DNA of 64,000 nucleotides from contig JANPWX010019821.1 of the NCBI GenBank assembly GCA_024734555.1, positions 927,525 to 991,524 on the forward strand, given 5' to 3'. The stretch is from Trochalopteron elliotii (lineage: Eukaryota; Chordata; Aves; Passeriformes; Leiothrichidae). A program made the translations under genes and the position numbers. Shown here piece after piece: positions 12,441 through 26,224 of the stretch. Below the pieces are notes generated by a model. The model made no database searches and was not told the origin of the DNA. It was given only the letters and a program-made list of their open reading frames with translations. Every line of letters starts with the position of its first letter. Within the stretch, counting starts at the first letter, position 1.

Positions 12441-13321
12441 TTGCCACTATTTATAAATACAACAAAATTACAACATTACGAACATTCTGAATTGGCACAA
12501 ATCCATGTGACATCAAGGCATCTAAGCAGAAAATATTAATGCTGGATACTACTTCTCCTATAGATGTCAGTGCAAATCCTGGATCATGTTTGTGTGCTAT
12601 GACTGTCTTGTTGCCTGAAGCCTATGTCATTTAGGGGATATGAAGGTAGCACAGGTGCAGAAATAGATACTGTTTGCCTTAGAGGTTTGTGTGGGTGGAA
12701 GAAAGACCCTTCCTTTCCTACTCTGAACATTTCTCCCAAATCTTTGTGGCATTCCTGTCTGCGTTGAGATAGGGCAGTTGTTCCCTCTGTTGCATGGTTT
12801 GGTTATATGCAGAATTTTTGCCTGTTTTACAGCACTTCTACATATTCGCATGAGTTTTAATGAACAGTTTAGCTTAGCAGTATGGCTCTTCACACTGAGT
12901 GTCTAAAATAAAATTTTAGGAGGTGAGAGTCCCAACAGTTGGAGGTATCATCCCAATACCAATCTGTCTTATATTTACAGGCAAACACTTCACTCTCACC
13001 ACCTATGTCTTTGGCCAGGGGCATTGCTGCAGAGGAGGTGTAGGATGGAGGAATGCTGAAAGGTGTGTCTGGTACTAGGGTGCAGTCATGAGAACCGTAA
13101 GCAGAAACAGGCTGGAGAATGAGAGAAGTACTACTCTACCCAAAGGAGTGGCAGGGACAAAAGCTGTGAAAGTAGTGGTGGTGAGGAGAGGGCAGCTTTT
13201 CAGAAGTGGTGAAGAAGGTTAAAGATTAACTAAAGATGTCACCTTGTGAAAGAGGTACGTGCAGGGTAAGAGTTTAGTTTGAAGGTAAAATGGTAGAGAG
13301 GTGATCTAAGACTTGAAACTA

Positions 13322-13420
13322 TAAAATTTAAAATATAATATACATTATATATAATATGTAATATATATGCTGTAGACTATACACTATGCACCATGCACTA
13401 TATACTATATAATATAACTA
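13322..13420. repeat. AT-rich microsatellite-like tract
   Basis: Degenerate TATA/ATATAT repeats followed by CACTATGCACCATG-type units. Low-complexity sequence in intron 1. Confidence 0.8.
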
Positions 13421-16400
13421 AAATAAATGCTTAGAAAAGAGTGCATTCTCCTTATACTTCAAAACTATAACAACAAATATAACCATGAGCAGGCTTTAAG
13501 TACAAGCTGATTACAGACTAGAAGGAGAATTGCATATGTCACATAGCAGAACAAACAGAAATATGAAGAGAAAACTCAAAGACATGGGATGGTTGTCTGA
13601 GTGTACCATTGTGACAGAGAATTTTCTCAAAATCAAACTGGCCTAGTACAGGAGCGTGGAAAGTACAAGAAAGAAAACAGTGGCAACAGTGTGGAAGTCA
13701 GCACAAGTATTAGAAATATTCTGGATTCTGACAATTGTGCAGAAAGTGTAATAAACACATCATTATGCTAATACATGCAGTGCAAGTAAGAAACTACTTA
13801 TATTAAATGAAGAACAGGATTCCTCAAGTAGAATAATGCTACTGGAAGAGGATACAAATTCAAAAGATTGGCCAGCTACAATGGAAAGTGAACTATACTG
13901 TAATGTAAATAAATGTGATAAAGTGAAATAGGAAACTGTGAAGAGTACATAAATGTGAAATGGTGAAGAATGCCTCTGAAATGTAATACAAATTATGTTG
14001 AAACATTCTCTGAAAAACACATAAGCTAAATTTAAGTGGTAAGATTGGTGTCAACATACAGAAGGTGGCAGCCTGTTCTGATGCTAGAATGGGTGAGGTA
14101 AACATGAAAAGGACAACCCATAACCCTTTTGGAATGTTTCAGTAACATGTGAAGTTCTGTTCATGTATGTTTTTCATTAAAAGGCAGGAGTGTCTTGGAG
14201 AAGACACAGATCTGTGATAAGGGCTACCGAAGATGTTTCACATGCCTTGGAAGGGAGTCTAGAAAACCAGTTGGGAACTATGGCAGATGGTGTTATTTGC
14301 AGAATGAAAAAATATCTGCTTGTTGGGTTCTCTGTGTAATAATTGCACAGAAAAGGGTAGAGGTTATGACCATATGTAGTTACTCAAGACTTAAATAAAA
14401 ACAGAAAGAAAATTTTTGCTGGCTAGTGGAAAGGGCAATATTTTTTGAGATGTCAGGAGTCAAGTTGTTCAGCAAATTTAATGTATTAATAGGATATAGA
14501 TGGATTTTTCGGGGTAGATGGCTTCAAGTTTTTCATCTTTACTCCACCATTTGGAAGTACTGCCTTTTGATTTGCACCTGGCATGAAGTGCATTGCATGC
14601 AGTGAAGAGAGAGTAAACAGGGTAGCAGGTGCTGATATATGTCTTGATGATCCAATGATCCAGAGCAGATTGACTGGAGTATTTGATATCCTAATAACCA
14701 GTGATTTTAAACTGAATAAAACCAAATATTAATGTCAAACAGTGGGAATTGTATATGTGGGAGAAGACTGACTTCAAAGGAGATTTCAGAAGGAATGGCT
14801 TGTGTTGAGTGGATATGAACTCAAGGAATACTGAACTTGTCAGAACTCAGAGACAGGAAAAAAAAGCTGTTATGGGGGATACTGATTTATGTCAGAAGTA
14901 CTATCAATTCTAAAGGATATGCAGCTACCTAAGACGTCTCTTCCAGAAAATCACTGTCTGAGTATGGGCACCTGAAAGGGAGAGAATTCCAAGGTTTTGA
15001 CAGGAACCAAGAAGCTTTAATGTTTTGATTCACTGAGAGACTTAAAAAGATGCATATAAGGGATGGTTGTTTGAAATCTTACTGTGCTCTTGTGGAACGG
15101 ATGTTTTTCCATTCTCATTTGCATCAAGGCCAGTGACAGCTCCAGAGATGGTGTTTGCAAGTGCTGGAAGGAATGTATTTGCATTACCACTTTCTGAAGA
15201 CTAGGTGGTTCTGCAGCAGAAAGAACTGTCACGTATATTTGTATGTATTCATTCCTTTTAGATGCTCTTTCATCCTTGCAAGGAAATAATAACATCATCA
15301 TCAACAACAATAATAATAAAGGTTAGTCTTATGACTGCTTTCTGTTGAGAAATAATGGAAAGCCACATTCACTACTCTGATATGCAACTTATGTAGGTTG
15401 GTATTTCATTTTCCAACTGAGTTCATACCACTTCAGTGTAGTTTTAAATCTGGTTTCAGAGGGGCTACAAATGTAACTGAGTTGAATATGCCAGGTTTCA
15501 TCAAGTATTGTATCAAGTTTACAAATTTTACATGATGTTAATGCATAGTCAACCCAGGACAATAACAGTGAATCAGCCCACAGTTGTTGAAAATGCCTAT
15601 AAGTTTTAGCCCACCTTTTGATGAACTTGGAATGACATTTGAGTTTGTAAGAAGATATGGCACTAGGGAAGTTCGCAATGTTGAATTCTTTATGTTAACA
15701 TATAGCTCTCACAGTAGTCTAGGCTAAGGACGTATATGACCTGTCATTAAATAGCAATTCATCTACTGACAGTCCAATGTCTGAAGTGGGCTGGTTTTGC
15801 CCCCTAAAACTTACTGAAAAAACAGCTTGGAATATAAAGTTCTCCCAAAGTTCAGAAAAATTTCACCAGTGAGTGTTTATTAATTTTAATTTTTTTTCTT
15901 TCTCAGCTGTGTGAACTAGAGCTAGACATACAATTGATTTATTTTTTGGAGTGTTAAGAAAATGTGTTTCTCATAAAGGGAGTTTTTTGGCAACAGAAAT
16001 ACTTCTGGAGCTGCACTACAGTGTTACTTGCTTGCATCTATGTTGTTAAGACTAGCATGTGCTATTTTTTTTTCCAACATGGCCTTACAGCTCCAGGTGG
16101 AGTAGTATACCTTAAAATGCATGAAGCAGGAGGAAGTAGAGTAATAAGTTAGGAAGGCATATTTCTGCTGGCCTTTATGTTCAGGTTAAGGAAAAGTTGG
16201 CATGGAATCCCTTTTTTAAATTACCAAGGAACAAAATAATCTAGATGTCTTTAAAGATCAGAACCCATTTTCTCTTCATGCTTTTGCAGTTCAAAAGTTG
16301 CTTCACTGATGTTAGACATAATCTGTATCCTTTCACTTTTGTAATGAGTTTAAGTGAAGACCACCCTCTCAGAGGCGATCTTACCTGGAGGAGTTGAATC

Positions 16401-17619
16401 TTATAGATTAGGATTTTAAACAGTTGTTTAAAATGTTGTAGCAGTGGTGAAGTGTGAGTGTGCGACACTGTTCAGTAGCTGCTGAAGTGTGGCAAGATGG
16501 ACATGCTATTGTAGGTTTGCAATGTGTGATTCTGAATGCCTTTATTAGAATTAATCGGTAGTTTACAATGGGGAGATTAAATTAAAAGTCTGAAGACAAT
16601 TATTGTTTACTGATTACTCATTGAAGGAGATGCAGAATGCTATAGTATAATCAAGCAAAAAGCGTTGTAGGTAGCTAAGGGCCTGATTCAGAGGCAGCAG
16701 CAGTATTTGTGGACTGATACGTGTGGTCTGTCTGGTGCTATCCAGCCAGGCTCTGGCAGTGCAAGACTGCTGTGGTGTGCAGTGGGAGCTTCCAAACCCT
16801 TCACGTGACCAGCCAGTCGTGAATCAGAATGTTTTTCTTTTGTGCTACAGTCAAAAATGTTCAGTTAAAGAAGAGGGTGGATATTCTTAAGGGCAGGCAG
16901 GCAAATTACATTTCTCAGTGTTGCCCGCTGCAAGTCAAAGCTTTTAGAGTATAAATGTTTGATGGTAAGTAACAGTAAGGTAAAGTAGTTGTGAAGAAAG
17001 TAAAAATAGACTTTAGTTAGAGAGAGGTTTTGTTTCAGATCTCCCTCCAAATTAAACAGAAGAGCATCTTCCCCTTGTAGGGTATGGCTACATCATTCTA
17101 CTCTTTTCTTTCTCACTGCTATGACATAGCTACAAAGGCTTAACTTTAAACAGACTTGTTGAGTAAGGTAGTGTAAGAGGACGTGACCTGCTTATGGTAA
17201 ATTGCATCTGTCCACTCTTTTATCAAGGATTCCAACTGTGTAAACTTTGCTTTACTATTGTGTTCTGTACTGAGAGTGTTTTTACAAGTGTATTGCAGAG
17301 CAGTTATGGTGTTAGTTGCACTTGGACAAAAGTTCTTCTGAGTCCCAACTAGTATGGTTGTGGGAAAGATGGTTTCTTTTGGTTCTTTCAGCTAAGAACT
17401 GGAATTATAAATCATTCATCTTAGAGAAAGTAGTACCAGCTCAGAGTAAAGAATGCCCTGCTCTTGCCAGCCTAGGGTTTCTTCTAAGGGATGCATAAAG
17501 GAAAGAAAGGAAAGAAAATACCACAAACTCATACTACTATGTCCCAGATATTATCTGTTTTGTCTATTCCCTGATGGACTGATACCAGTCTTTTTATACA
17601 GATTGTGTGCTCATACTAA

Positions 17620-17690
17620 AATTTTTGTCTGATGTAAGTTGTGAAGCTTCATTGACTTCAGCAGAGGTGAACTATTTTACACTGAGTCTT
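17620..17690. repeat. possible old amniote interspersed repeat
   Basis: Contains AGCTTCATTGACTTCAGCAG followed by a TTTACACTGA-like end, resembling a palindromic 'CATTGACTTCA ... TTACAC' repeat common in bird, turtle and crocodile genomes. The match is short and from memory, so the family is not named. Confidence 0.3.
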
Positions 17691-19787
17691 AACACAGAAT
17701 GTAATACACTAGCATTTTTGTGCAACACTGTAAGTTATGTCAAGTTCTGGAGTTTCTTCTGATGAGTGGTTCTGGTTGAATGTTTGTGTGATTAAAATTG
17801 CAGTGTCAGGTTTGGATGGATGGTGTGTATGTTTAAGTGATGGGTCTGCATTTTGACAGTGTTTATCAGGTTTGGGTTTTTTTTTGATGGCCTAGTTTTA
17901 GCGAGTACAACTGGTTATTCTGTTTCTTTTCTTTGAGTCTCTTCACACTTCGTGTTTCACTGTCCATTTTCCTCAATTCCTGCTCTTATGTGATTTCCCT
18001 ATCTCTAGTTGACCTTGACAGGATTCCTGTTGTGTGAAAACTGAGGACAGGATGAGGAAGGTATCTTTGAAACCTCTTGCATAACTTTATTTTAGCATTA
18101 TGAGGTCCAAGTGACAGAGAAGATGGATGATACTTAATTCAAGAATGAGTTCTTCAGGGCATGTTTAGAAAGGTATGTTCATTGACTTGTAGGACTCTTA
18201 GATGAAAGAATTGCTGGATTTTTATATACTATTTCATTACTGTTACTTGGCAAAATACGTAGACTTGCCAACCCACAAAAAAACCCTAACCAAACAAAAT
18301 AGATTTGTAAATATTGAGATACTAAATCAGACTGTCTTAAAAATTCAGTAAAGGAAACATGAAAAACAAAGGACTCTTATCTTCTAATGCGTGCCCTGTG
18401 TAATTCTTATTCTGAAAAGTCTTGCAGAGCAGTCGATGTCATATGATGCTGTAGTAATGTGTTCCATCTAGCATCATGCATTGCCTTTTTACTGCCGTTC
18501 TTTTTCCTAAGGGACAGTGGATGCCATTAGGGGAAACTTTTAACTTTTCCTAGTGCATGGTGAGAGCAGAGCCCCCGAGTCAGCACTGCAGCTTTAGAGG
18601 AGAGCCCAACCCAACTTATGGGATTCCCAGGCTTCTCTTGGGATTTAGAGATGCAGTGAATTTCTCTTAACGCAACCAGCTCTGGTACATAGATTGCTTT
18701 TGGAAGAGCAATACGCCTTCTTACTAATTCACTAGAATTCCCTTTAAATAAATTCTAAAGAATGTGTAGAGTGAAGAAACGTTTTCTTCTAACAAAGAAA
18801 GACTCGTTCATTTTAGGAGAACTTGCATCTTTGGTTTGTTTGTGATGCTTGTGAAAACACATGTCAATCTCTCTTCAAGATTTTCTGGGACTGGGCTTAT
18901 ATTTTGAAATGTGTCGACTCTTTAGCAAAGTATCCCTTAAACCAGGCATACTTTTCTGCCCCTGATGTCAGAAAAATTGCAGTTTCCACTGATTTCTTAT
19001 TCTTGGACTATATGGTTTGCAGTGTGAATTTTTTCTTCCTGTAGAAGTAGTAATGATACATTTGCTGTGAACATTTTAATTTCCAGTCTGTGGGATGTCA
19101 CTGGCTATTCACAGATCTCACATGGTCATAATACAAAGGACTGGCTTGCATGCCCACATGCTTTTAGGCAGATATTAAGGATGTGTGAGTGGACTTAGTA
19201 CTTAAGTCTGATAGAGCAGTTTCTCTTCTCTTGATTTCTGCTTGTGTGTGTAACATTATGAAATACAATCTCTCTTTTTTCAGTTTTCCCTTTGCCACAC
19301 CTTGTAAAAAAAACCCCTGAAATTACTTTGTGTCAGAGGAAAAAAGAAGTGTAAGAAATGATTAAGTTAACAACAGGAGGGAAAAGATTAGGGAAGTATG
19401 ATTGTCTCTCATTGTAAGTGGTGATAACTCCAGTACTACCTTTAAACGTGTGCCCTTGGTTGTTGTTAAACTCATGAGGTAAGGACATGTGTCTTGGAGA
19501 ATGGTGACACTGTAATACAGCTTTGTTTGACCTTCAGGTTGACTTGATTTCTTCATTTCCCCTGTGTAAAAATGAGCTGTTCCCCTGTCCCACAAAGTAC
19601 CATTTAAATTATGAGGAAGATTTTAAGGAGCACTTTTGCTCTGCAGCTGGCCTCATTAGGACTTAGAACTAATTGCAGTAGGTCAGCAATCATAACTGAC
19701 TTCCATACACCAGTGTATGATTTCTGAACAGTCAAAATCATGGAAGCATCTACTTACATACTTCTTTCTGTTTTGCTTTTTCAACAG

Positions 19788-19862
19788 TTACATCGCAAAC
19801 CAGCCAAATTTGGAAAGTATCAATGACAATGAGGTTGGATTTTATGTCGGACTTAAAAATCT
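19788..19862 (+). CDS. NTRK2: NTRK2 coding exon 2: leucine-rich repeat
   Basis: A 75-nt exon, the usual size of one leucine-rich repeat in Trk genes. Acceptor TTTTTCAACAG at 19787, donor GTGAGT at 19863, phase 2 on both sides. It encodes YIANQPNLESINDNEVGFYVG and then LKN, the first repeat after the N-cap. NQPN here may be lineage-specific: I recall basic residues at that place in chicken. Confidence 0.97.
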
Positions 19863-20094
19863 GTGAGTATGGGATACATTTTATACAGTTAGTTTTTCTG
19901 TATTTCTTTTATAGAAGCATGTAGAGACCTTATCAAACTGTGTGCCTAACTTTGTGTGTTACTGAGCAAAACTGTAAATCCTGCAGCTGAGCCTTGTAGA
20001 GGTTTCATCCAAACTCTTACTTTAATCATTATTATCATTACAGTTTCCATTATATTTTAAATGAAATATTCTAACAGTTTTATTTTTTTCCTAG
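19863..20094 (+). other. NTRK2: NTRK2 intron 2 (232 bp)
   Basis: Very short GT-AG intron ending in TTTTTTTCCTAG. Nothing but intronic sequence is seen. Exons 2 and 3 therefore lie as a close pair. Confidence 0.95.
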
Positions 20095-20166
20095 GACCGT
20101 GGTGGATTCAGGCCTAAGATTTGTGTCCCGTCATGCATTTGTGAAAAATGTGAACCTACAGTACAT
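20095..20166 (+). CDS. NTRK2: NTRK2 coding exon 3: leucine-rich repeat
   Basis: A 72-nt exon with phase 2 ends, donor GTGAGT. It completes LTVVDSGLRFVSRHAFVKN and VNLQY, the second leucine-rich repeat. The NLT sequon is formed across the exon 2/3 junction. As in other Trk genes, one repeat equals one exon, so single-exon skipping keeps the frame. Confidence 0.97.
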
Positions 20167-23100
20167 GTGAGTAAGAATACTGTCTGCATTCTAAGTCAAA
20201 ACTGGCCAACTCATGTTAATTTATTTATTGTTAATTTATTTCTATCTCTTACCATTTGCTACATTAAAAAATATCTTAACAAGACAGACTTAGAATGGTC
20301 TTCTATTGTTAATTGCCCTTAAATAAGGTATATATGGGAAAGAACTGCTGGATCATAAAAATGTAATGTGTGAAAAGACTATCCAGTTCATTATCCTGTC
20401 TCTAACAGTGTACTTCAGCTGAGTCTTTTGTGATAAGTGATGTACCACAAAGAGTGTGTCTCTTGAGGGTATGATGTCCACAATGTGCATCACATTCAGT
20501 AAAATGGTTTAGACTAGCTCTAGTCTGACTTGATGGGCTGAACATGTTTTATCAGCAGCAGTGCAGGAGATGCATGCATGGAGCATCTAATATGATTTGA
20601 TCAGTATGTGTGCCCAGAGACTGTGATATAACTGTGAGCTGAAGTTCTAGGGGTTTGAAAGCTCACTCAAGATCGGAACTAATACACTCAGAGCAGAATA
20701 TAGGAATGTTGTTGCTTTCACACTCAAATGTGGTTTGTAACTCATGACCTACAGGAAACAGAATTTGTATTTGTGCAGTTTTTTGACTGTGTTTTCCTAG
20801 ATTTGTTATGCTTTAGATTTAGCAAAGGCTGAACTGATCACAGTTCTTTTTCTGCAACTTTTCTGCCTTCCGGTAGGACAGACATAGAGTAGCTCACTTC
20901 ACTACTTACATGGGAAACTGTGGATCTCGTCCAGTAAAACACTGAAATCATGAGAGTGGCTCAGTTCCTTACAAATACTCTGTTTTAACCAAATATTCTA
21001 AGTGTGTGCTTTAGTCCATACGTCTTCAATAGATGGACATGAACATATATTAACATTTAACCGAACCCTTTGCTTTTATCCTAGTGAGATTGGGAAGACA
21101 TAATGCCAAACCTTGGCTTTGTAAGATACTTTCTTGTGAAAGGAAAGAAGTGTTCAGCAGAACACAGGGTTCTGTTTGATTTGATTGCTTTGCTCATGAG
21201 ATGGAATCACTTTCTGACCTGTATTTCACAAAGAACAGCAATTACTTTGTGCAAGGAAGTAGACATGAATGTCCATTTCTGCCTAGACAGTAATTGCTGT
21301 CGTTAATATGGAAGAGTCACCAGAGGAGTGTGAACCAGATCTTGTGAGCCTGTGAAATTTATATTACTTCATATAGTCATTAAAAAAGAGTTTTTATTAT
21401 AATCAGTTGGTAATATAAGGGAAATAAGTTCCAGAGTAAATTCAAGTGTTTGCCTGTGTAACTGTTGCTCAGTGAATTATGGCTGTAAACTATGAAACTC
21501 CATAAAGTCAAGTGCATGTGCACTTGCTGTGGAAATATGCAATAGAACATGCTGTCTGAGGGGTGAATTTGTAGAGAAAGATTTAGTGACTGTGGTGGGA
21601 GAGAAGTGAGATTCTGTCTCTCTACAATGAGGCAGAACAAATCAAATTCAAGTCTGGGATCAAAAAGAATATTGTGTTACGCTTTACATCTTTTCCCTAT
21701 TGCATTAGCTGCTGTGAAGGAATCTATTGGAATACTGTATATAGATCAGGACACCAAATCTACTCATCTTGAAAGATGGTATGGAGAAGAGCAGTGGAGC
21801 CATAAGGAGCTTGTAAAGCAAATAATATAAGGAGGCTCAGAGTCTTAGTATGTTCAGTGCAATAAAGAGATGATTGAAAAGGAACTTATATCATTGCAAT
21901 AGGACAAAGAATAATGATTTGAAAATCAAGTAGGGTTGATTTAGATTAGTATAAGGAAGAAGTTTTTTACAATAAGGGTGATGAAACACTGGCACAGGTT
22001 GCCCGGAGACATGATGGATGCCCCAGCCCTGGAAGCATTCAGAGTTAGGTAGGAGCAAGCTGGTATAGTTGAAGATGGGGGAGAGCTGGAACTAGATCAC
22101 CTTTAAGGGTTCCTTCCAACCCAAACTAGTCTATGATTCTATGCTTCTGTACTCATATTTAAAAGGAGAGTAATTATGATGAGGAAAGCAGTCAGTTCTC
22201 ACCATGAACATGAGTACAGTGTGAGAAATAATGGGTTTAGTTTGGAGAAAGATAAATAGAATTTTGGAAGACCTTCCCAGCTGTCTGGGCAGGTAGACAC
22301 TACAGAAGGTGCAAGAACTGGTATGATCCTCTTGAGAAGCTTGTTTGCCTGTTGCCTTAGGGAGATGGGTTTCATGCAGTCACAAAGTGTGTCTGTCTCC
22401 AGTGTTCTCTTGCAACCAAAATCTACACAGGTAAACAAATTTTCAGAAAACTGACCATTGAACAGAACAGAGACAGTATCAAAGTTACCACTTAAGGGAA
22501 AAGTATCACTGTACATAGGTAAGCTGCTAGGCTTTACAGAATCCACTTGGACAAGATGCCTTTAAAGTGTTTCAGCCATAGGAGGTGCTTAATTTGAGCA
22601 TACAGTCAAAATGGGAATACATATCTGCTGGTAAGCAGACTTTGGTAGAGCTGCAACTCATGAAGCTCCTTGTTAGAAACAAATTAGACCGACTTGACAT
22701 CTGTTCAGTTGATATAGATGGATTCTTGATGCTGAATACTTACATTATGGATCAGGAGCTTATCCAGTCTTGTACTGTTTTCCTTTTGGTGGTGATTTAG
22801 TTATGTTGGCAGACACAGGATAAGCCCAGATAAGAAGGAAAATATTAAGTGGCACCAGCTGCTCTAGATGCACAGAACAAAGTAGTAAGTATGGAGGTGT
22901 TTTTTACCAAGGCTGATCTGTTATCACTGCAAAATACATTTGTTTGTTTTCTTTGGCAAGTCATTAAGCACACTAAAATGTTTCTGAAAGCCCCAGTGAA
23001 TCATGGCTTGTTGTCATCAGCAATAAAAATCCTGTTGACTGCCTATGAAGGAAGTATAGCTCCTGTTGTGGTTGGGACAGTGAAAACTATTAAGAGCTAA

Positions 23101-26100
23101 AGAAATTTTATTTTACAAGGGCAATCTGTGAGTACAGGTCTTTGAGAAGCCTTACATTTTGTTTCAAAACAAATTTTTTACTATCCCATAAAGAAAACAA
23201 AAAGCATTTTTCTGCAGATTGATGTAACTGTACAAGCATAAATTTTGCTATGATACTATGATGCAGCTTTCTCTTTTATTCTATGAAAGATCTTTCAATG
23301 TAGTTAAGGAGCTATATTATATAAAAGTGGTATTTATTTTATGAATCATACAAGAATATCAGTTTAAAAGAAACTTATTAATTCCTATTTTCTCAAGCCC
23401 TTTTTGACATTTCTTTATTTTCTTGGGAAAGCTCACATAGCCCCGGTATCTCTAAAATTATCTATCATGAGAAGATTTGAGTAATGACATAAACAACAGG
23501 AAAAGAAATGTCCTAATAGATACTATTAAAGTGTAATTAATAGTCTTGCTCATCTAATTTTGATATTTTCACTGCCCGTAGACTCAAGTTAGCCAACAGT
23601 CTCATTTTAGTAGTGCTGTAGTTTATAAGCTTATCTACTGCTATGAGTAATTTAATGGACCTGTGTAATACACAGTCATGGTATATTGTCAGTGCCTTTA
23701 AATATGAAAACATTTCATAGCAAGTGCCTGCTTACAAAAACTTCGAAGAATAGTTGTTGTTATGTACCAACCTGCATCTAAGTGCATCACTGAATCATAG
23801 ATTGTGAGTGTAGTGTATATATACAGCTCCAGGTGTTAAAATGTGTTTATCTCTACACTGTTCAGGTTTAGGTAAGGCAGCCAAAGGAAACCATTTGACA
23901 TCAACCTTGTTGCAGATTTCCCCTTGTTTGCACTCAGGGCTGGTTCCAGCCATAGGCAGAGCAGGCTGTTGCCTATGGAGGGAGACTGAGTGTAGCAAAA
24001 TGGCCGTGTCTTCACCTCTTCCCTTCAGTTCTCCTTAAATCTCTTCCTTCCTCTTCTTTCTTGCTTCCCCTTTTCAGAAGCACTATAGGTGATAGAACTC
24101 TGCCCATGTTGCTAGCTCTGTAGATCTTTATGCTGTTTCTCAGTCTGCTTTTTTTCTACTCATATTGCCACTGGTTTGCTTATAGCTGAACTAGGGCTAA
24201 CAAGTTTGAAGTGAGCTTGATATTTTCATGTAAAATACAAGCATACTTTTGACTGAATCTGGGTCCTCACCTAAAGTTTAGCTTCGGGGCCAGTCTCTGT
24301 ACTCTTCACTTTTTTTTCTATAAGAAAAAAACCCTTTATAATCCCAGATGTATTTTCTTTGGGCTGTTTGCCGTGGTCTTTTTATGTGTAGCTGAACTGG
24401 GGAATTAATTCATATTCTCTTTTCATAAAAGTGGAAGCGGGATCATTAACTACTTCAAAATAAACCTGGCAGTGATTTTTTTGACTTAACATGAATTAAA
24501 GAGACTGCAGTAAGCATCTCTGTAGTCAATAAAAAGTGCTCACTTTATGAAAAAGATAAATGTAAAACTAAATTTACTGTCAAAGTATTGCTTAAGGTGA
24601 TAAAGTTATAGTAGTGGTCTGCAGGTAAAGCCCACTGTATATCTGGTTGTCTTTTGGGAAAGGTAGGATTTATTTCATCTGCAGGTAAGACAGGCAGGTG
24701 CATGCCTCGTCTGGCAATACCACAAGGGCCTCCATATGTACTCCTGGGAACAGGAGCAATTCTCCTGTGTGGGAAGTGAAGAGTTTCCCATGGAGGAATA
24801 GGGTTTGATGTGGCTCCATGTTGGAGGCAAAAGCCCAAGTCAGTATGAGGATCCAGCTGCTTTTAGTCGACCTCCCAACACAGACCATATGCATACTAGG
24901 AAAAAAATGCATACTGATGGTGTTTGCTTAAGCATAACTTCTGTTCTATATGCAAATTGTGCCTTAATGGTGATTTATCTGATCAGGGTCCATGAGACAT
25001 TTCCACCAGCACCCACCATAGGGCAGTGCAGTTCACCTGACTAATGAAATAGTAGCTCCTGTGTTTTGCTGTCACATAGGAAGACCCATCAGTTTGTCAA
25101 CTTCAGGCTCTTCTTTGCCAGAAGGAATCAGTGATGAAATATAAATATAATCTCTCTGATTCTGTTCTAAACATTTGTAGAATATCCAACTTGTAATTTC
25201 TGTGAAAATTATCTTGTACTCAAACATCAATGACTGAAAGTTGGGAAGTAAACACCGTGTTCTCTAGTCAGATTAAAAAAAAAAAAAAAGATATTTAATC
25301 CCTGATTTTAGATTCAATGCAACGTTAAGCGTGGAGCCCTATGGCGCCTTTATAATACCACATAAAACTCATGGTATTTTGGCTTGTAACACTGATTTGC
25401 ACTTTACTGGTGACAGTTAAACATTTTACTGCTCTCAGTATCTTTAATTCATAGGCTGATAAGACTGTACAAAACCAGCATTATTTTGCTTTTGGGTGGA
25501 GAAAGCAGTTTTGTAAGCCTATGAGGGGAGGAGTATTTCTGGTTCAGATCAGACATTTCTTTGCTCTGCATAATGGGAGAAGACCTTTCACTTAATTACC
25601 ACTGGAAACCGTAAATGCTTAATTGACATAAAAAAGCCCAATCCAGGCATTTTACAGTTTTCCTTTTGATCTTCCTTGTGGGTGCATATTGCACATGCAA
25701 TTTGAAAAGAACAACTAAAAAGCTCTGATGTGGATGTGTGCTAGCATGTGAGGAGGGCTTATATGAGTACAGAAATTGGTGCAGCATCAAAGAAAGGGAT
25801 ACACCCATTTCACATGAATAAATTGAGCATATAATTAACACCTGGACTTTACAAAATACTTTTGAAACACAGTTAAATCTGATGCTTTTTTGTGTTTGAC
25901 AAATAGCTAAATCTGAAAGTATTGATCCCTGTTGAATTTGATCTTGAATGTGTTTGACATTAGATGCTGACTGGATTCAAGCCTTTGAGACCCTTCAAAC
26001 CATAAAGCAGGACTGAACACTACCCTTTCACAACTGAAGTCAAAGAACTTTAGAGCTGGATCTAGTTCTTCATTGCTTTTTCAAGAGACACAAACTGTAT

Positions 26101-26155
26101 TTTTAGTGTTAGAAGAAGCATTTCTAATTAATGCAATTTTTCTCTTTTACCATAG
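20167..26155 (+). other. NTRK2: NTRK2 intron 3 (6.0 kb)
   Basis: GT-AG intron with a polypyrimidine-rich 3' end (CTCTTTTACCATAG). Contains one CR1 3' end in sense orientation (21895-22150). No other repeat or gene is recognised. Confidence 0.85.
21895..22150 (+). mobile_element. CR1 LINE 3' end
   Basis: Reads on the + strand as a CR1 3' UTR: GATTTAGATTAG, then GAAACACTGGCACAGGTTGCCC, CCCCAGCCCTGGAAGCATTC and CTTCCAACCC, ending in the CR1 terminal 8-mer repeats (CTATGATTCTATGCTTCTGT). About 250 bp, severely 5'-truncated. It is the only CR1 copy in the window in sense orientation to NTRK2. Confidence 0.93.
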
Positions 26156-26224
26156 CAATTTATCCAGAAACAAGCTCTCAAGTTTGTCGAAGAAGCCTTT
26201 TCGCCATCTGGGTTTGTCTGATCT
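26156..26224 (+). CDS. NTRK2: NTRK2 coding exon 4: leucine-rich repeat
   Basis: A 69-nt exon, phase 2 at both ends, acceptor CCATAG, donor GTAAGT. It encodes NLSRNKLSSLSKKPFRHLGL and then SD, the third leucine-rich repeat, which includes the NLS sequon. It matches TrkB specifically. Confidence 0.98.

Larger units (their letters stand above)
2376..19787 (+). other. NTRK2: NTRK2 intron 1 (17.4 kb)
   Basis: GT-AG intron (GTGAGT ... TTTTTCAACAG). The first 400 bp belong to the CpG island. The rest is AT-rich and contains two antisense CR1 fragments (7661-9520 and 11893-12440), an A/C-rich simple repeat, a T-rich tract, an AT microsatellite and a possible old interspersed repeat near 17620. No other exon, RNA gene or coding region could be supported. 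The many short open frames have no recognisable domains. Confidence 0.85.
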